Origin: Trichomonas vaginalis G3
Taxonomy: Eukaryota > Parabasalia > Trichomonadida > Trichomonadidae
Assembly (NCBI RefSeq): GCF_026262505.1
Contig: NC_067206.1
Coordinates: forward strand, 29,403,896-29,467,895
Direction of reading: 5' to 3'
Length of the DNA: 64,000 nucleotides
Below are positions 30,581-39,932 of this stretch, one piece after another (position 1 is the stretch's first letter; each line of letters opens with the position of its first letter). The notes beneath the pieces were generated by a model. That model ran no database searches, was not told where the DNA came from, and saw nothing but the letters and a program-made list of their open reading frames with translations. Both the position numbers and the translations under genes were made by a program.

Positions 30581-31264
30581 TTACTCACAATATTTTTGTA
30601 CAAAACGACCCCAAACTTTTAACTTCTTTTCTGCAGCTTCAAATGCTATCTTAGCGAGTTCATATTCTCTAAATTCTCTCTTTAAATCTTCTTGTTCCCA
30701 TTGGTCTAGTTCGTATGAAGAATCTCTATAACCATAACATATCTCACGTTCATGTTCTAATTGTTTTTCGCACATTTTTCCAACTTCTTCTTCAAACAAA
30801 GGTTTAGCATTCTCCACTGTATCTTCGAGTTCTTCTTCATCTAACTTCTCATGAACTTTCTTGTCTATGGAGTCCATAATATCTTTGACATAAAATGCAT
30901 ACTTTACAGAGCACCATTCAGCAACAAAATGAACGAGGTCAGGATGTATGTAAATACCTTTGAATTCATTCATGACACCATTTGTAAGCTCATAAAATGC
31001 TTGTTTTGAGGTCGAGCCACTTTTGGCTCCACCGTATTCGTTCATCCAAAACTCAAGAATTTCCTGCATTTTAGTACTATTGAGAAATCTGTTTAAATGG
31101 TTTAACTTTCCTGCTTCTCTTGCCATCTTTGTTGCATTAATGTAACTATCCTTGTCTCTACGTAAGACTTCAATACCATTATAAGTGCCTTTTGTGAATG
31201 TTTCGCCATTTGATTTGTTCGTGAACGTTTTTGCTTCGACTGACATATCTGTTCTTACATACAA
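30581..31264 (-). CDS. KilA-N domain protein
   Basis: 227 residues. KilA-N DNA-binding domain with both hallmark blocks: DSYINATKMAREAGK..NHLNRFLN (about 36-62) and GIYIHPDLVHFVAEWCSVKYAFYVKDIMD (about 103-133), then a long acidic and basic helical tail. KilA-N proteins are common in large DNA viruses and phages and probably regulate gene expression. Two possible starts: MYVRTDMS at 31264 or MSVEA at 31246. Both KilA-N-type genes of element 3 begin the same way (MYVKT..MS), so the leader is conserved. Confidence 0.8.
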   Translation of the reverse strand: MYVRTDMSVEAKTFTNKSNGETFTKGTYNGIEVLRRDKDSYINATKMAREAGKLNHLNRFLNSTKMQEILEFWMNEYGGAKSGSTSKQAFYELTNGVMNEFKGIYIHPDLVHFVAEWCSVKYAFYVKDIMDSIDKKVHEKLDEEELEDTVENAKPLFEEEVGKMCEKQLEHEREICYGYRDSSYELDQWEQEDLKREFREYELAKIAFEAAEKKLKVWGRFVQKYCE

Positions 31265-31299
31265 AATAAAAAATAAATAAAATAAAATTTTGTTATCAG

Positions 31300-31482
31300 T
31301 TATTTTATCATCATTTTATTAAGTTCATCTTTAGTTAATAATTTGAATGGATTCGTTAATGTTCCACCTTGAGTCACAACACTTGCCCCGGCTAATTGTG
31401 AAGAACCTGGGATAAGTACTCCACGAAATGATTTCATTGGTATCATTAATTTAGAAATAGTTGGCTTAATTAATTTTGTCAT
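31300..31482 (-). CDS. Mini-gene ending KLLTKDELNKMM
   Basis: 60 residues, Gly/Ser/Pro-rich and basic, ending in the L-L-T-K helix motif. ATG follows ATTTTTATCATAAATG. Family shared with 30158-30322 and 31535-31678. Confidence 0.5.
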   Translation of the reverse strand: MTKLIKPTISKLMIPMKSFRGVLIPGSSQLAGASVVTQGGTLTNPFKLLTKDELNKMMIK

Positions 31483-31534
31483 TTATGATAAAAATAAAAT
31501 TGCATAATTTAAATTTTTTTCCTTTCTCATTTTC

Positions 31535-31678
31535 TCATTTTCTCATTTTCTCATCCTGTTTTGGTTTCAGCAACTTTTCAAGTTGTTGTCTTGTCAGTAA
31601 CTTTAATTTTAACTTTGGATCAAATATTGGGTTTCCATCTTTATCTCTTCCAATAACACCATATGGTAGAATCTTCAT
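31535..31678 (-). CDS. Mini-gene with KLLTRQQLEKLL motif
   Basis: 47 residues: GVIGRDKDGNPIFDPK then KLKLLTRQQLEKLLKPKQDEKMRK. ATG follows TTTTATTTTAGTATAAATG. The end resembles the 38-residue gene at 62478-62594 of element 3 (LDRLKKPKQP). The stop falls in a TTTTCTCA repeat. Confidence 0.5.
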   Translation of the reverse strand: MKILPYGVIGRDKDGNPIFDPKLKLKLLTRQQLEKLLKPKQDEKMRK

Positions 31679-31756
31679 TTATACTAAAATAAAAATTTAA
31701 ATTATGCTGTTTGCTCTTTTGGAGCTCCTAAAGTTTGTTTCACAAACATTGAGCGT

Positions 31757-33476
31757 TCATTGAACTCTATACCATGCGAATACAGTCATGTAAGGTGGCA
31801 TGTATTCTTTACTTTGTCCCGTTGTTTGTGTATATCCTGAAACGTGATGTGTATGGTTTCCTTCTCCCTGAGTGTCACTCCAGTAACAATTTATGGCAAA
31901 CTTAACGTTGTCTTTAACATCATATCCTTTACCTTTTGTCATTCCTGACCAATCCCAATATCTATGCTTATGCCAACCTGCTTGAGATGTGCTTAAATCT
32001 ATGTAGTGACTGTGTGCAGGTAAATTTTCACCTGAAATCGTTTTACTTCCACCTGTTTCCTTTGAAGAGTTTGCACAATACAAAAACCTGTCGACTATTT
32101 GTTCCCATGCACCAACACCAAACATTGCTTGAGGACCTCTCACATCCATAGATGTATAAATAGAACCTACTGGGTTCATTAAATCAAACATATGAGATAA
32201 TATAGGATTGTCTCTTTTGAACTTAAAATATAGTGTAACTATTTCGGGTTTCTTCTGGTTTGTGTCAGAATATTTTATATATATAATCTTATGTTTTCAG
32301 GGTATGTAAAATCTTGACTATAATATTTATTTCTGTCATCTGTATAATATATACTATTCTCGTTTTTTCTATTGCATTATATCTTTTATATCTATAATAT
32401 TCTAAATATAATGTTTGCTTTTTTGGGTCTACACGTGCGTCAACACCATAGTCATAATAATACGGTGCTGGAGCTACGTTAGACAATGTCATATCCGTCA
32501 TTTCATAAACTCTTAAATATTTCTTTTGTTCGTCTCCATATAAGTTTAAGTAGCAGTTGTTGTCTAATGGAACTTTAACTTGTGTGCCATTATTCTTTAT
32601 ATAGCTACATACATTTCATTGTTATTTTTCGGAATGAGTTTATACCGTATACCATTTCTTAAGGACTGTACAAACCCATCTAAAATATTTGTTTTCTTCA
32701 TTGACAGAAAAGTCGCCAACAATAGTTTCAATATTTTTTGTTCCAACTAAACTTTGGTATATTTCGTTAACATATTCCTTATCTGCTTTCTTCATTAACT
32801 CATCGTTAACATATTCCTTATCTGCTTTCTTATTTAACTCATCGTTAACATATTCCTTATCTGCCTTCTTATTTAACTCATCGTTAACATATTCCTTATC
32901 TGCTTTCTTATTTAACTCATCGTTAACATAAGTTTTATCCGCTTTAAGGTCTAAACATCCTGAAACCCACCCTGTATTGGCTTTACCTTCTAAAATCTTC
33001 GATGTCCGTTCATGGTACCATTCAACCCTTTTTATAATTTCATTATCTTTTTCATCCACATATTCCTTATATGCCTTCTTATTTAACTCATCGTTAACAT
33101 ATGCGAACTCAGTATGAACATATTCCTTATCTGCTTTCTTCATTATGTCATTTAGGAAACCTTTTATGAATTCCTCATTTAAATTAAATCTTCCAATCTT
33201 CAAAACTTTAGGAAATGCATTTAATGCGTAATATCTTTGTTCTTCTGGTGGAATTGATGTTATATCATCCGTTATTCCTTTAATTTTTGAATTCATAAAT
33301 AAAATTTCTTTTATATTTGATATCACTGCACCACCTTTGCAAACGAATTCGAAATGGTCATTTTTCAATACTATCTCCAAATCTCCATATTTCAACATTT
33401 GCGTTTGTTCTGCCGTCTTTGAATTATATGCATATATGGCGTATGTAATGGTCTGTGGTTGCTGTTGTTTAATCAT
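31757..33476 (-). pseudogene. Phage-type tail fibre with collar-like tip (broken)
   Basis: N-terminal 110 residues are unique. A shaft of repeats NDELNKKADKEYV (five to six units, 39-base DNA repeat at about 32770-32940) follows, as in many phage tail fibres. The distal end (NPVGSIYTSMD...GPQAMFGVGAWEQI.DRFLYCA...GENLPAHSH...YMPPYMTVFAWYR) is the phage tail-collar/gp10-like tip. Such tips bind receptors. In a capsid-forming element this would be the attachment fibre. About three interruptions. Confidence 0.75.
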
Positions 33477-33500
33477 TTATTACGATTTAAAAATAAATAT

Positions 33501-34238
33501 TTAATCTGTTATCTCATCAGCTATTTTTTCTATTTGAAATTGCCATAATATTTCATTCATAAATTCTAAATCACAATCAAATAGGTCAGTTATTCTAAAT
33601 TTAATATTTGATAAATCTTTTGAATGAAGAATAAATGAATTCCCGGATAATTGAAACGGATATGATAAAGAAAATATGTTTAAGTTGATGGATAAAATGT
33701 TTTGTATTGATGGGTAAGAGTTAGGGTCTAATGTTTGATGTGAAAATCTCATTGGGGTATTAACTTTATCACATTTGATTAAAATGAAATTAGAACCAGT
33801 GTCAGAATACAAAACATCCCCAACATCTTTTTCAAAATTTAATATCCCCAACAATGAACGAAGACGAGGAGTACAAAATTTAATTTTCAGCGGAAATTTA
33901 ATAAGGTTATTTATTTCATCAAGTTCAAAAAGTTTATCAGGTTTTGATTTAAAATTTTCTTCATACCATACGATAAATGATTCATTTAAATAACTTAAAA
34001 TCATGTTAATATCCCATTTCGTTATCACATTATTTATATACATATCATACGTTTTTAGGTCTACGACCCCGCCGCTATGCGGCTCAAGGTCATCTTTAAT
34101 AAATGATATATAATCTGAAGGGTCTAAAAGAATGGGATTAAATTTACCACTCACAGAAACGAGAGTAACATTATAAATTCCGCTAACTGTTAAATTTAAT
34201 TCACAGTTATTATTCGAAATAATATTGATAATTGACAT
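33501..34238 (-). CDS. Element protein with FRITD block
   Basis: Intact 245 residues. The C-terminal KFRITDLFDCDLEFMNEI block matches the family at 4028-4800 and 10032-10805 (FRLVDFQGEPVEL). Mostly beta-rich. Function unknown, likely virion-associated by conservation next to the fibre and CCG genes. Carries one GC-rich palindromic insert in frame. Confidence 0.5.
   Translation of the reverse strand: MSIINIISNNNCELNLTVSGIYNVTLVSVSGKFNPILLDPSDYISFIKDDLEPHSGGVVDLKTYDMYINNVITKWDINMILSYLNESFIVWYEENFKSKPDKLFELDEINNLIKFPLKIKFCTPRLRSLLGILNFEKDVGDVLYSDTGSNFILIKCDKVNTPMRFSHQTLDPNSYPSIQNILSINLNIFSLSYPFQLSGNSFILHSKDLSNIKFRITDLFDCDLEFMNEILWQFQIEKIADEITD
34058..34085 (-). repeat. GC-rich palindromic insert, twin of 25442-25475
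   Basis: Minus strand: GAGCCGCATAGCGGCGGGG followed by TCGTAGACC. Only about four differences from the polymerase insert. In frame as EPHSGGVVD. Confidence 0.7.
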
Positions 34239-34259
34239 TTTTTTATTACGATTAAAAAT

Positions 34260-34738
34260 ATGGTAAAGCGTTATTTTCCAGTGATAAATAAAACTAGAAT
34301 AAGATTACCTCAAGAATTCATAAATTCAACGAATAAGAAATTCATTCATGTTATAAATTTTAGTGTTTTCAGAAAATATGAGTCAATGTCATATTCATCA
34401 TCGGTTATATTTCACTTCATTCAAATTTAGTTCAATCAAACCCATATAATGACCATTTCATAAGATTTTCAGATGGTATTAAAAATGTAATTGATAGATT
34501 AAAATATGAACAGATTGACAATATCGAATTTTTGGAATTTTGGTTTAAATATCCTGATGGAAAAAAGATTGAAGTTAAAGATAAAGCTGATACTATAACA
34601 AAAACAATTACAATGACTGATCCGGATAGTGGGGAACAAAAAGAAATAAAACAAACGATAGAAACTGGTGAAAGGTCAATTATTATCGATTATGATTCAA
34701 AGGATTATTATTCGATAATGTTAATGCTTGAATATTAA
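34260..34738 (+). pseudogene. Small element gene divergent from 33501-34238 (broken)
   Basis: Starts 21 bases from the divergent neighbour, sharing a T-rich spacer. The later part is 68 residues, beta-rich (GEQKEIKQTIETGERSIIIDYDS). About one or two interruptions. Function unknown. Confidence 0.45.
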
Positions 34739-35424
34739 ATAGCCTTAACAAAGAATTTTTCAAGTGATATTTTATATTCATCAACTATTTTATTATAAAT
34801 ATCATTATATGTTAAATGAAGTTCAGTTGTTGTTCCGTTCTTTGATATCTTAATTGTGCTAATATCCTTTATAGGATTTATTTTTGCAACTGTTCCGCAG
34901 CATGAAACCTCATCATCTATGAAAAATTGAATCTTCACGTCTGAATCTTGAACATCACAAAGAATGGCGATAATGTGAATTAATGATTCATAAGGTAAAA
35001 TAATTAAACCGGATTGGTCAATTAAATTTATTATTGAATCATAATTATCAGTTATGATATCACGGTAAATTTTCATTAATTCAGAATTAATGTCTATTTT
35101 ATATGGCGCATTGCGACTGTAATCGTAGATTCCTGGGTTATCAAGTGGTGCTGGGTATGTTGGATAAGTGGGAATTTCAACAGGTTCTTTACCAGGTTCA
35201 GATAAAATGATTGGGTCTCCATTCTCATGGTTTTCTTCATTCTCCTCATTCTTCGGTAAGTCACGAGTTAATAAATTTGGTTGAGTTGCTGACCTTGTTA
35301 ATTCAGGACTAACATTAACTTTAACATTTTGAATAATTCGTGATTTATCATCATTTACGTTATAACCAACCGTAATCTCTGCTTTTGCGTTAGTGTTCTT
35401 TTGACTAGTGAAACGTCTTCTCAT
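34735..35424 (-). CDS. CCG-motif element protein
   Basis: Intact 229 residues. Polar, Pro-rich N-terminus (EIPTYPTYPAPLDNPG) and a C-terminal domain with VSCCGTVAKI at about residue 176. Homologue of 4996-5610 and 49078-49659. ATG preceded by TTTTTTATTCGAATATAAATG. Confidence 0.65.
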   Translation of the reverse strand: MRRRFTSQKNTNAKAEITVGYNVNDDKSRIIQNVKVNVSPELTRSATQPNLLTRDLPKNEENEENHENGDPIILSEPGKEPVEIPTYPTYPAPLDNPGIYDYSRNAPYKIDINSELMKIYRDIITDNYDSIINLIDQSGLIILPYESLIHIIAILCDVQDSDVKIQFFIDDEVSCCGTVAKINPIKDISTIKISKNGTTTELHLTYNDIYNKIVDEYKISLEKFFVKAI

Positions 35425-35532
35425 TTATATTCGAATAAAAAAATATATTTAAACTTTTATTTTGCTGGAACTTTTGAATCTATTATTTCCTGTATTTGTT
35501 CATGAAGTTGATTTTTAGCATTTTCATCGAAA

Positions 35533-36356
35533 TTAATAGACCGTAATATATTCATTAATTGCATTCTTATAATCATTTGATTTCTCAAATTTTCTTTTAT
35601 CTGATTCCTTAACTAAATCATAAGTTAAACCTCGTTGCTGATATAATGGTTTCTTAATTAAATCTTTGAATGCTTGAGATAAAGCACCTGATGCAATTCT
35701 TGCTACTATAATTGGTTGGAATTGCTGTTTAAGTTCATCTTTAACATTTGCGAAAACTGGATCGAATAAAGCAACTTTAAAGAATTTCTTAGCTGGAATT
35801 TCAGGTCTTAAATTTGCATATTGACCATCAAACTGGTTAGAATATCGTGGTAATCCATCCGGTCCCTCTTCAATAGCATTTAATTCTTCATTGAAGTAAG
35901 AATATGGATTATGACGGTATGAATTAATTGGACCATTTTCACCTTCTCCAATGTATTGTTTAACAGCTTTTCCATTTTCATCAAATTGCATAGGATAATG
36001 TTCATTATATGCTTTACGTTTAGGATAATCCGTCATTGTTAATTTATACCCATTTATGACTTTAATATTTCCTTGACCATCAGTAACGAAAACTTCATTT
36101 ATTCCATCAGGTTTTCCATTTGGACCCGTAATGTCTGCTTCGTGTGCTTCCCAATTTGGTCCATGACGTTTGGCATATGCTTGAGCTTCTGGTAATGTTA
36201 AAACGTTTCTCATTTGTTTAACATCCTTTTGAAGACCGGCAACAATGTGGACTAATTCTTTCATTCCGTCTGGAACTTTCATAGTTCTATTATATGCACC
36301 CTTTTTGTTTGTCCTTGTTTTAATGGAACCTGTAGAAGATTTGCAATTTCTGTCAT
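35533..36356 (-). pseudogene. VxDGxG element protein, long version (broken)
   Basis: The main ORF of 249 residues contains [22 protein letters not shown] and [10 protein letters not shown], which match the 84-residue protein at 5776-6030. Then a Pro/Tyr/Asn-rich segment and a basic C-terminus. Possibly a minor virion protein. About one or two interruptions. The likely start at 36356 follows a T-rich tract. Confidence 0.5.
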
Positions 36357-36396
36357 GTTTAATTATAAATAAAAAATAAAAATTAATTATAAAAAG

Positions 36397-37214
36397 TTAT
36401 TCGAATTTAATGGAACCTTTATTTAAATCAACTATTATTTTTCCATGTTCTCCTAATTGTTGATATTGTGTGTAAAGTTCATTAATGCTCATTGGTAAAT
36501 TCACTTGATAAAGCATAACGTTCAACTGTTGACGACTAAAACCACTGAAAATGAAAAGGGTGGACAGGTTTGATTTAATGTTTGTGCTTAATGCTTTAAA
36601 GTATTGAACAGCCATGAAAGAATGAACACTGAATGTGTCGACATTGAGTTAATAATGATTAAAATATGATTTCTCATTAGTTATTAGTTTTGATTTCACC
36701 GCATCATCTAGAAAAATGAGTGAATGCAAAAATTCTCTATCAAAATTTGAAATAGAAAGTGTTTCAAATAATTCATCCCGTTGTTTATCAATAATTTTAT
36801 CCTCTAATCCTTGCTTCTTGATTGTATTATATAATTCTTTATACATTAAAAAGTTTTTTAAATAATCTTCTGCTTCTTCTTGTGATAAATAAATAATTGG
36901 AATTTTGATTAAATGCTTTAAAGATTCAAATGTATCATCTGAAGGTGAACCTGAACGGTTGATATAAATTAACACATGTGAATAGGGGAAGTGTTAGCAA
37001 TAATGATAATTTGTTTTAATATCGTTAATGTTTTACCTTTATTTTGTTTACCAATTGCTGCAGTGATTGAATTTAAGTAACATTCAGAATATGGAATTTT
37101 CATTAATTTTTCCTTAGATAGAGCATTTCTATTATCACTCAATGCTTCATTAATCATATCATCTACGTATGTATTATATACTCCTGCTAATTCTTCATAA
37201 GAATTTAAATCCAT
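36397..37214 (-). pseudogene. Polinton packaging ATPase (broken)
   Basis: Walker A GKQNKGKT in the N-terminal third, Walker B SLIFLDDA, and a C-terminal block FSGFSRQQLNVML that matches FQGFSRYDIELI of the element 1 ATPase and FPGLSEDDFMEL of the element 3 ATPase. About two interruptions. Next to the major capsid gene, as usual in Polintons. Confidence 0.8.
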
Positions 37215-37238
37215 TTAATCAAAAATAAATTTATAATT

Positions 37239-38878
37239 TTATACATTTCTATTCATCAATATTTCATCATATGAACTTCTATACTGCGGTGGTGTACCTG
37301 TTGGATGATATTTCAAACCTTCATCCGGTGTCCATGTCCAATATGTAGTCCTAGTAAACCAAACCTGAGGAGGATTTGTCACCTTTGAACAGTAAGTGTC
37401 ATTTTCACCCTGAATGATTGGATAAGCTTTCACTTGTACTGTAACTTGTGAGTTGAAAGTTTCTAATCCATCAAAGAATATACCCGCTCCATCACGTTGA
37501 ACTGGAATAGTGCATAAGAATGAAGTTTGGTCTTTCCATGTTCTAGCTAATGGCTTGCCATCATCATCATTCAGTGGTCTAGTTAATGAGTCCTCGTATT
37601 CTTCCGTGCATTCATTCACTCCATCTAAATCAGAAGCTTGAAGCATACGTGTAAAGAATATGTCACCCACTGTGGTCATCGCTTGATCGGGGAAGTTTCT
37701 GGAATCTATAGTGACCTGAAGACCTCGAAGCATTGGATTTTCTAAAACTGTTCTTTGCATTGCATTCTTCGGAAATGTAACACAACATCTGTAACATTAT
37801 GAAGAGCGTATGAGAAATCTGAGCTAATACCTTCAGGAGTGATGCAACCTCCATTTAGTGAACGAACGTCAATATGTTGAGCTGGAATCATGAATGGATC
37901 TTCCTTACTAAATAAACGTGGTATTGCTTTAACTGATTCTTCAATTAAACCGTATCCTGGTGTAATGCATTTATCCTCTAAAACTTCCATCTTTGTGCAT
38001 GAAATAATAACGTTATCAACTGTTGCGTCAGCAGATGTAGCGGCTAAGCTTGTAATTAATTTGGCAGGAAGTCCGATTTGTTGGAATTTGCGATCATATT
38101 TATAAACATGATTCATAATCTTTTCATAATTTTCATCAGTTATCTTTTCATAAACATAATTTTGTAAATCAGCAACTCTTAACGGGTCAACCTGACAAAA
38201 TACTAAAGTATCCCTGAAAACATAATATTTAAGAATGATTTCACCAAATGATTTAGGATAATCATCGAACGCCTGAAATGCTAACAAATCATTTACCGGA
38301 ATAATCATATCAAAAGTGATATCAACTTCTTCATTTGCGTTCTTGAAAACTTCTGAAGGGTCAATATATTTACCACATACTGAGTTATCATATTTTTGAA
38401 CATTATTATATAACGAATGAACAAACTTTTTAACTTTCCTTTCTGATTTTGGTTTATATGTTGCAAATGCGAAAGATTCACGGGCGCAATCCATCTGAAG
38501 ATAACCGGCATCACCTCTTTCGGTTTCTACTTCTAATTGTTTAAAGCTTTGATTTGATGATTTGTAACCAACGAATAAACGCATGCATTTAAAAGCGGCA
38601 TCACATGTGAAAGCTTTATTTGAAACTAGAGTTGCTTTAACTTTGCGTTTAATATATGTGTCACCTAATTGGTTCACATCATGAGCTGGATTTGTAATTC
38701 TTAAATGAGTTTGTTTATCATCAAAATATGGAGTATCAGAGTCATAACATGAACTTTCAAGTTCTCTATAATATCTTCTACCGTCATTCTTTGCGAATAT
38801 TTCATTTATCTTTTCGAATGAATGAAACACATTTCCATTAATCGGTTTAGTGTTTGGCACTAAATAGTTAGTCGTCAT
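37239..38878 (-). pseudogene. Polinton major capsid protein (broken)
   Basis: About 545 codons, the right size for a double-jelly-roll capsid protein. It aligns by eye with 47138-48744: MRLFVGYKSS against IFYVGYQYAP, and VDITFDMIIPVNDLLAFQAFDDYP against VKLKLRVPLSSFLIFRFLRYLP. The double-jelly-roll fold itself is inferred. About one interruption, otherwise well kept. ATG preceded by TTTTTTATTTAATAATAAATG. Confidence 0.75.
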
Positions 38879-38898
38879 TTATTATTAAATAAAAAATC
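38876..38898 (-). promoter_or_regulatory. T-rich tract plus TAAATG start context, capsid gene
   Basis: Minus strand GATTTTTTATTTAATAATAAATG ends at the capsid start codon. Confidence 0.45.
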
Positions 38899-38947
38899 AA
38901 AATTAAAAGATGAAAATGAATTTTTAATTTTAATGAAATAATCAACT

Positions 38948-39160
38948 ATGGCTGCAGGATTCTTTAAAAAGTTATGGGATAAAGTAAAAAGAGGAGCGCA
39001 TAAAGTTTGGGAAGGGATTAAGAAAGGAGCAAATTGGATATTTAAGAATAAAGAAGCAATTAGTGACGTTGCTGAACAAATAGCACCTAATGTTCCGGTA
39101 AGGGAAGTATTAAATAAAGGAGATAAAGTTTATCAAAGACTACAACCAATATTGAGATAA
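38948..39160 (+). CDS. pVI-like amphipathic peptide, 70 residues
   Basis: MAAGFFKKLWDKVKRGAHKV and following residues form a strongly amphipathic, Lys/Trp-rich helix. The next part is less polar. It recalls the membrane-lytic N-terminus of adenovirus protein VI (Trp/Lys helices). Paralogue of the gene at 39185-39421 on the opposite strand, sharing the first 11 residues exactly. Confidence 0.6.
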   Translation: MAAGFFKKLWDKVKRGAHKVWEGIKKGANWIFKNKEAISDVAEQIAPNVPVREVLNKGDKVYQRLQPILR

Positions 39161-39184
39161 AAATAATATTTATTTATTTTTCCA

Positions 39185-39421
39185 CTATTTACCCCCTATT
39201 TTATTAAGTATTCCTTCAGCAATTCCACCAACTGCGTTACCTGCTTGTGCTCCCATCGCTGGATTACCTGCTTTAGCACCTAATACTCCTCCTATGATAG
39301 TTCCTGCCGTTTTCGCTACTGGTGCCAAAAAGTTTGCAACAGGTTTAATAACCTTTTTATAAACCCAACCTGCAGCTTTCTTAATTCCATCCCATAATTT
39401 TTTAAAGAATCCTGCCGCCAT
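39185..39421 (-). CDS. pVI/pX-like amphipathic peptide, 78 residues
   Basis: Begins MAAGFFKKLWDGIKKAAGW like its neighbour, then turns into a Gly/Ala-rich hydrophobic segment (GTIIGGVLGAKAG...AGNAVGGIAEGIL), a likely membrane-inserting region. Convergent with 38948-39160. Probably a capsid-internal, membrane-active protein. Inference from composition. Confidence 0.6.
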   Translation of the reverse strand: MAAGFFKKLWDGIKKAAGWVYKKVIKPVANFLAPVAKTAGTIIGGVLGAKAGNPAMGAQAGNAVGGIAEGILNKIGGK

Positions 39422-39488
39422 TTCTGATTTAATATTAATTAAAAAATATATTTCATCACTTATATTCTAATTTTTTATTTAATGATAA

Positions 39489-39884
39489 ATGAAACCGATT
39501 TTAAAAATAAATGAAACAGAGGAGGAAGAAATAAATGAAAGTGAAAATGTTCAACAAAAAATAAACGTTGTTAAACCAATTACTGAAATAAAAATTTTTT
39601 CATCTGTTGATGAATTTAATGACTATTATGCTAATAATAAAAAATTATTTGAAGAATTGACAACATGTAAATTGAATAAAATGTTTAAAGTTGAGGACAG
39701 AGTCCAAGACCCAGAGGGTCATGGATTCAAAATTTCAAAAATAAAAGGTGTTGTTAGTTTAAAATCTATTCCTCAATCAAGAATCACCTCATTAATGAAA
39801 ATAGATGATTTAACAAAAAGAATAGAAATTATTGAAGAGCGAATGAATCAAATAATTGATTTCATAAATTCAAATAATCATTAG
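39489..39884 (+). CDS. Element protein of unknown function with palindromic insert
   Basis: 131 residues: acidic N-terminus, a globular middle, and a C-terminal coiled coil (IDDLTKRIEIIEERMNQII). A GC-rich insert is in frame as EDRVQDPEGH. No family recognised. Confidence 0.5.
   Translation: MKPILKINETEEEEINESENVQQKINVVKPITEIKIFSSVDEFNDYYANNKKLFEELTTCKLNKMFKVEDRVQDPEGHGFKISKIKGVVSLKSIPQSRITSLMKIDDLTKRIEIIEERMNQIIDFINSNNH
39695..39720 (+). repeat. GC-rich double hairpin insert
   Basis: GGACAGAGTCC and GACCCAGAGGGTC, two perfect hairpins each with an AGA loop, inside an AT-rich gene. Confidence 0.55.
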
Positions 39885-39932
39885 CTTATTTAAAGTTCAT
39901 TGTTGAACTCATCAAATTCTTTTTCTCGTTTT

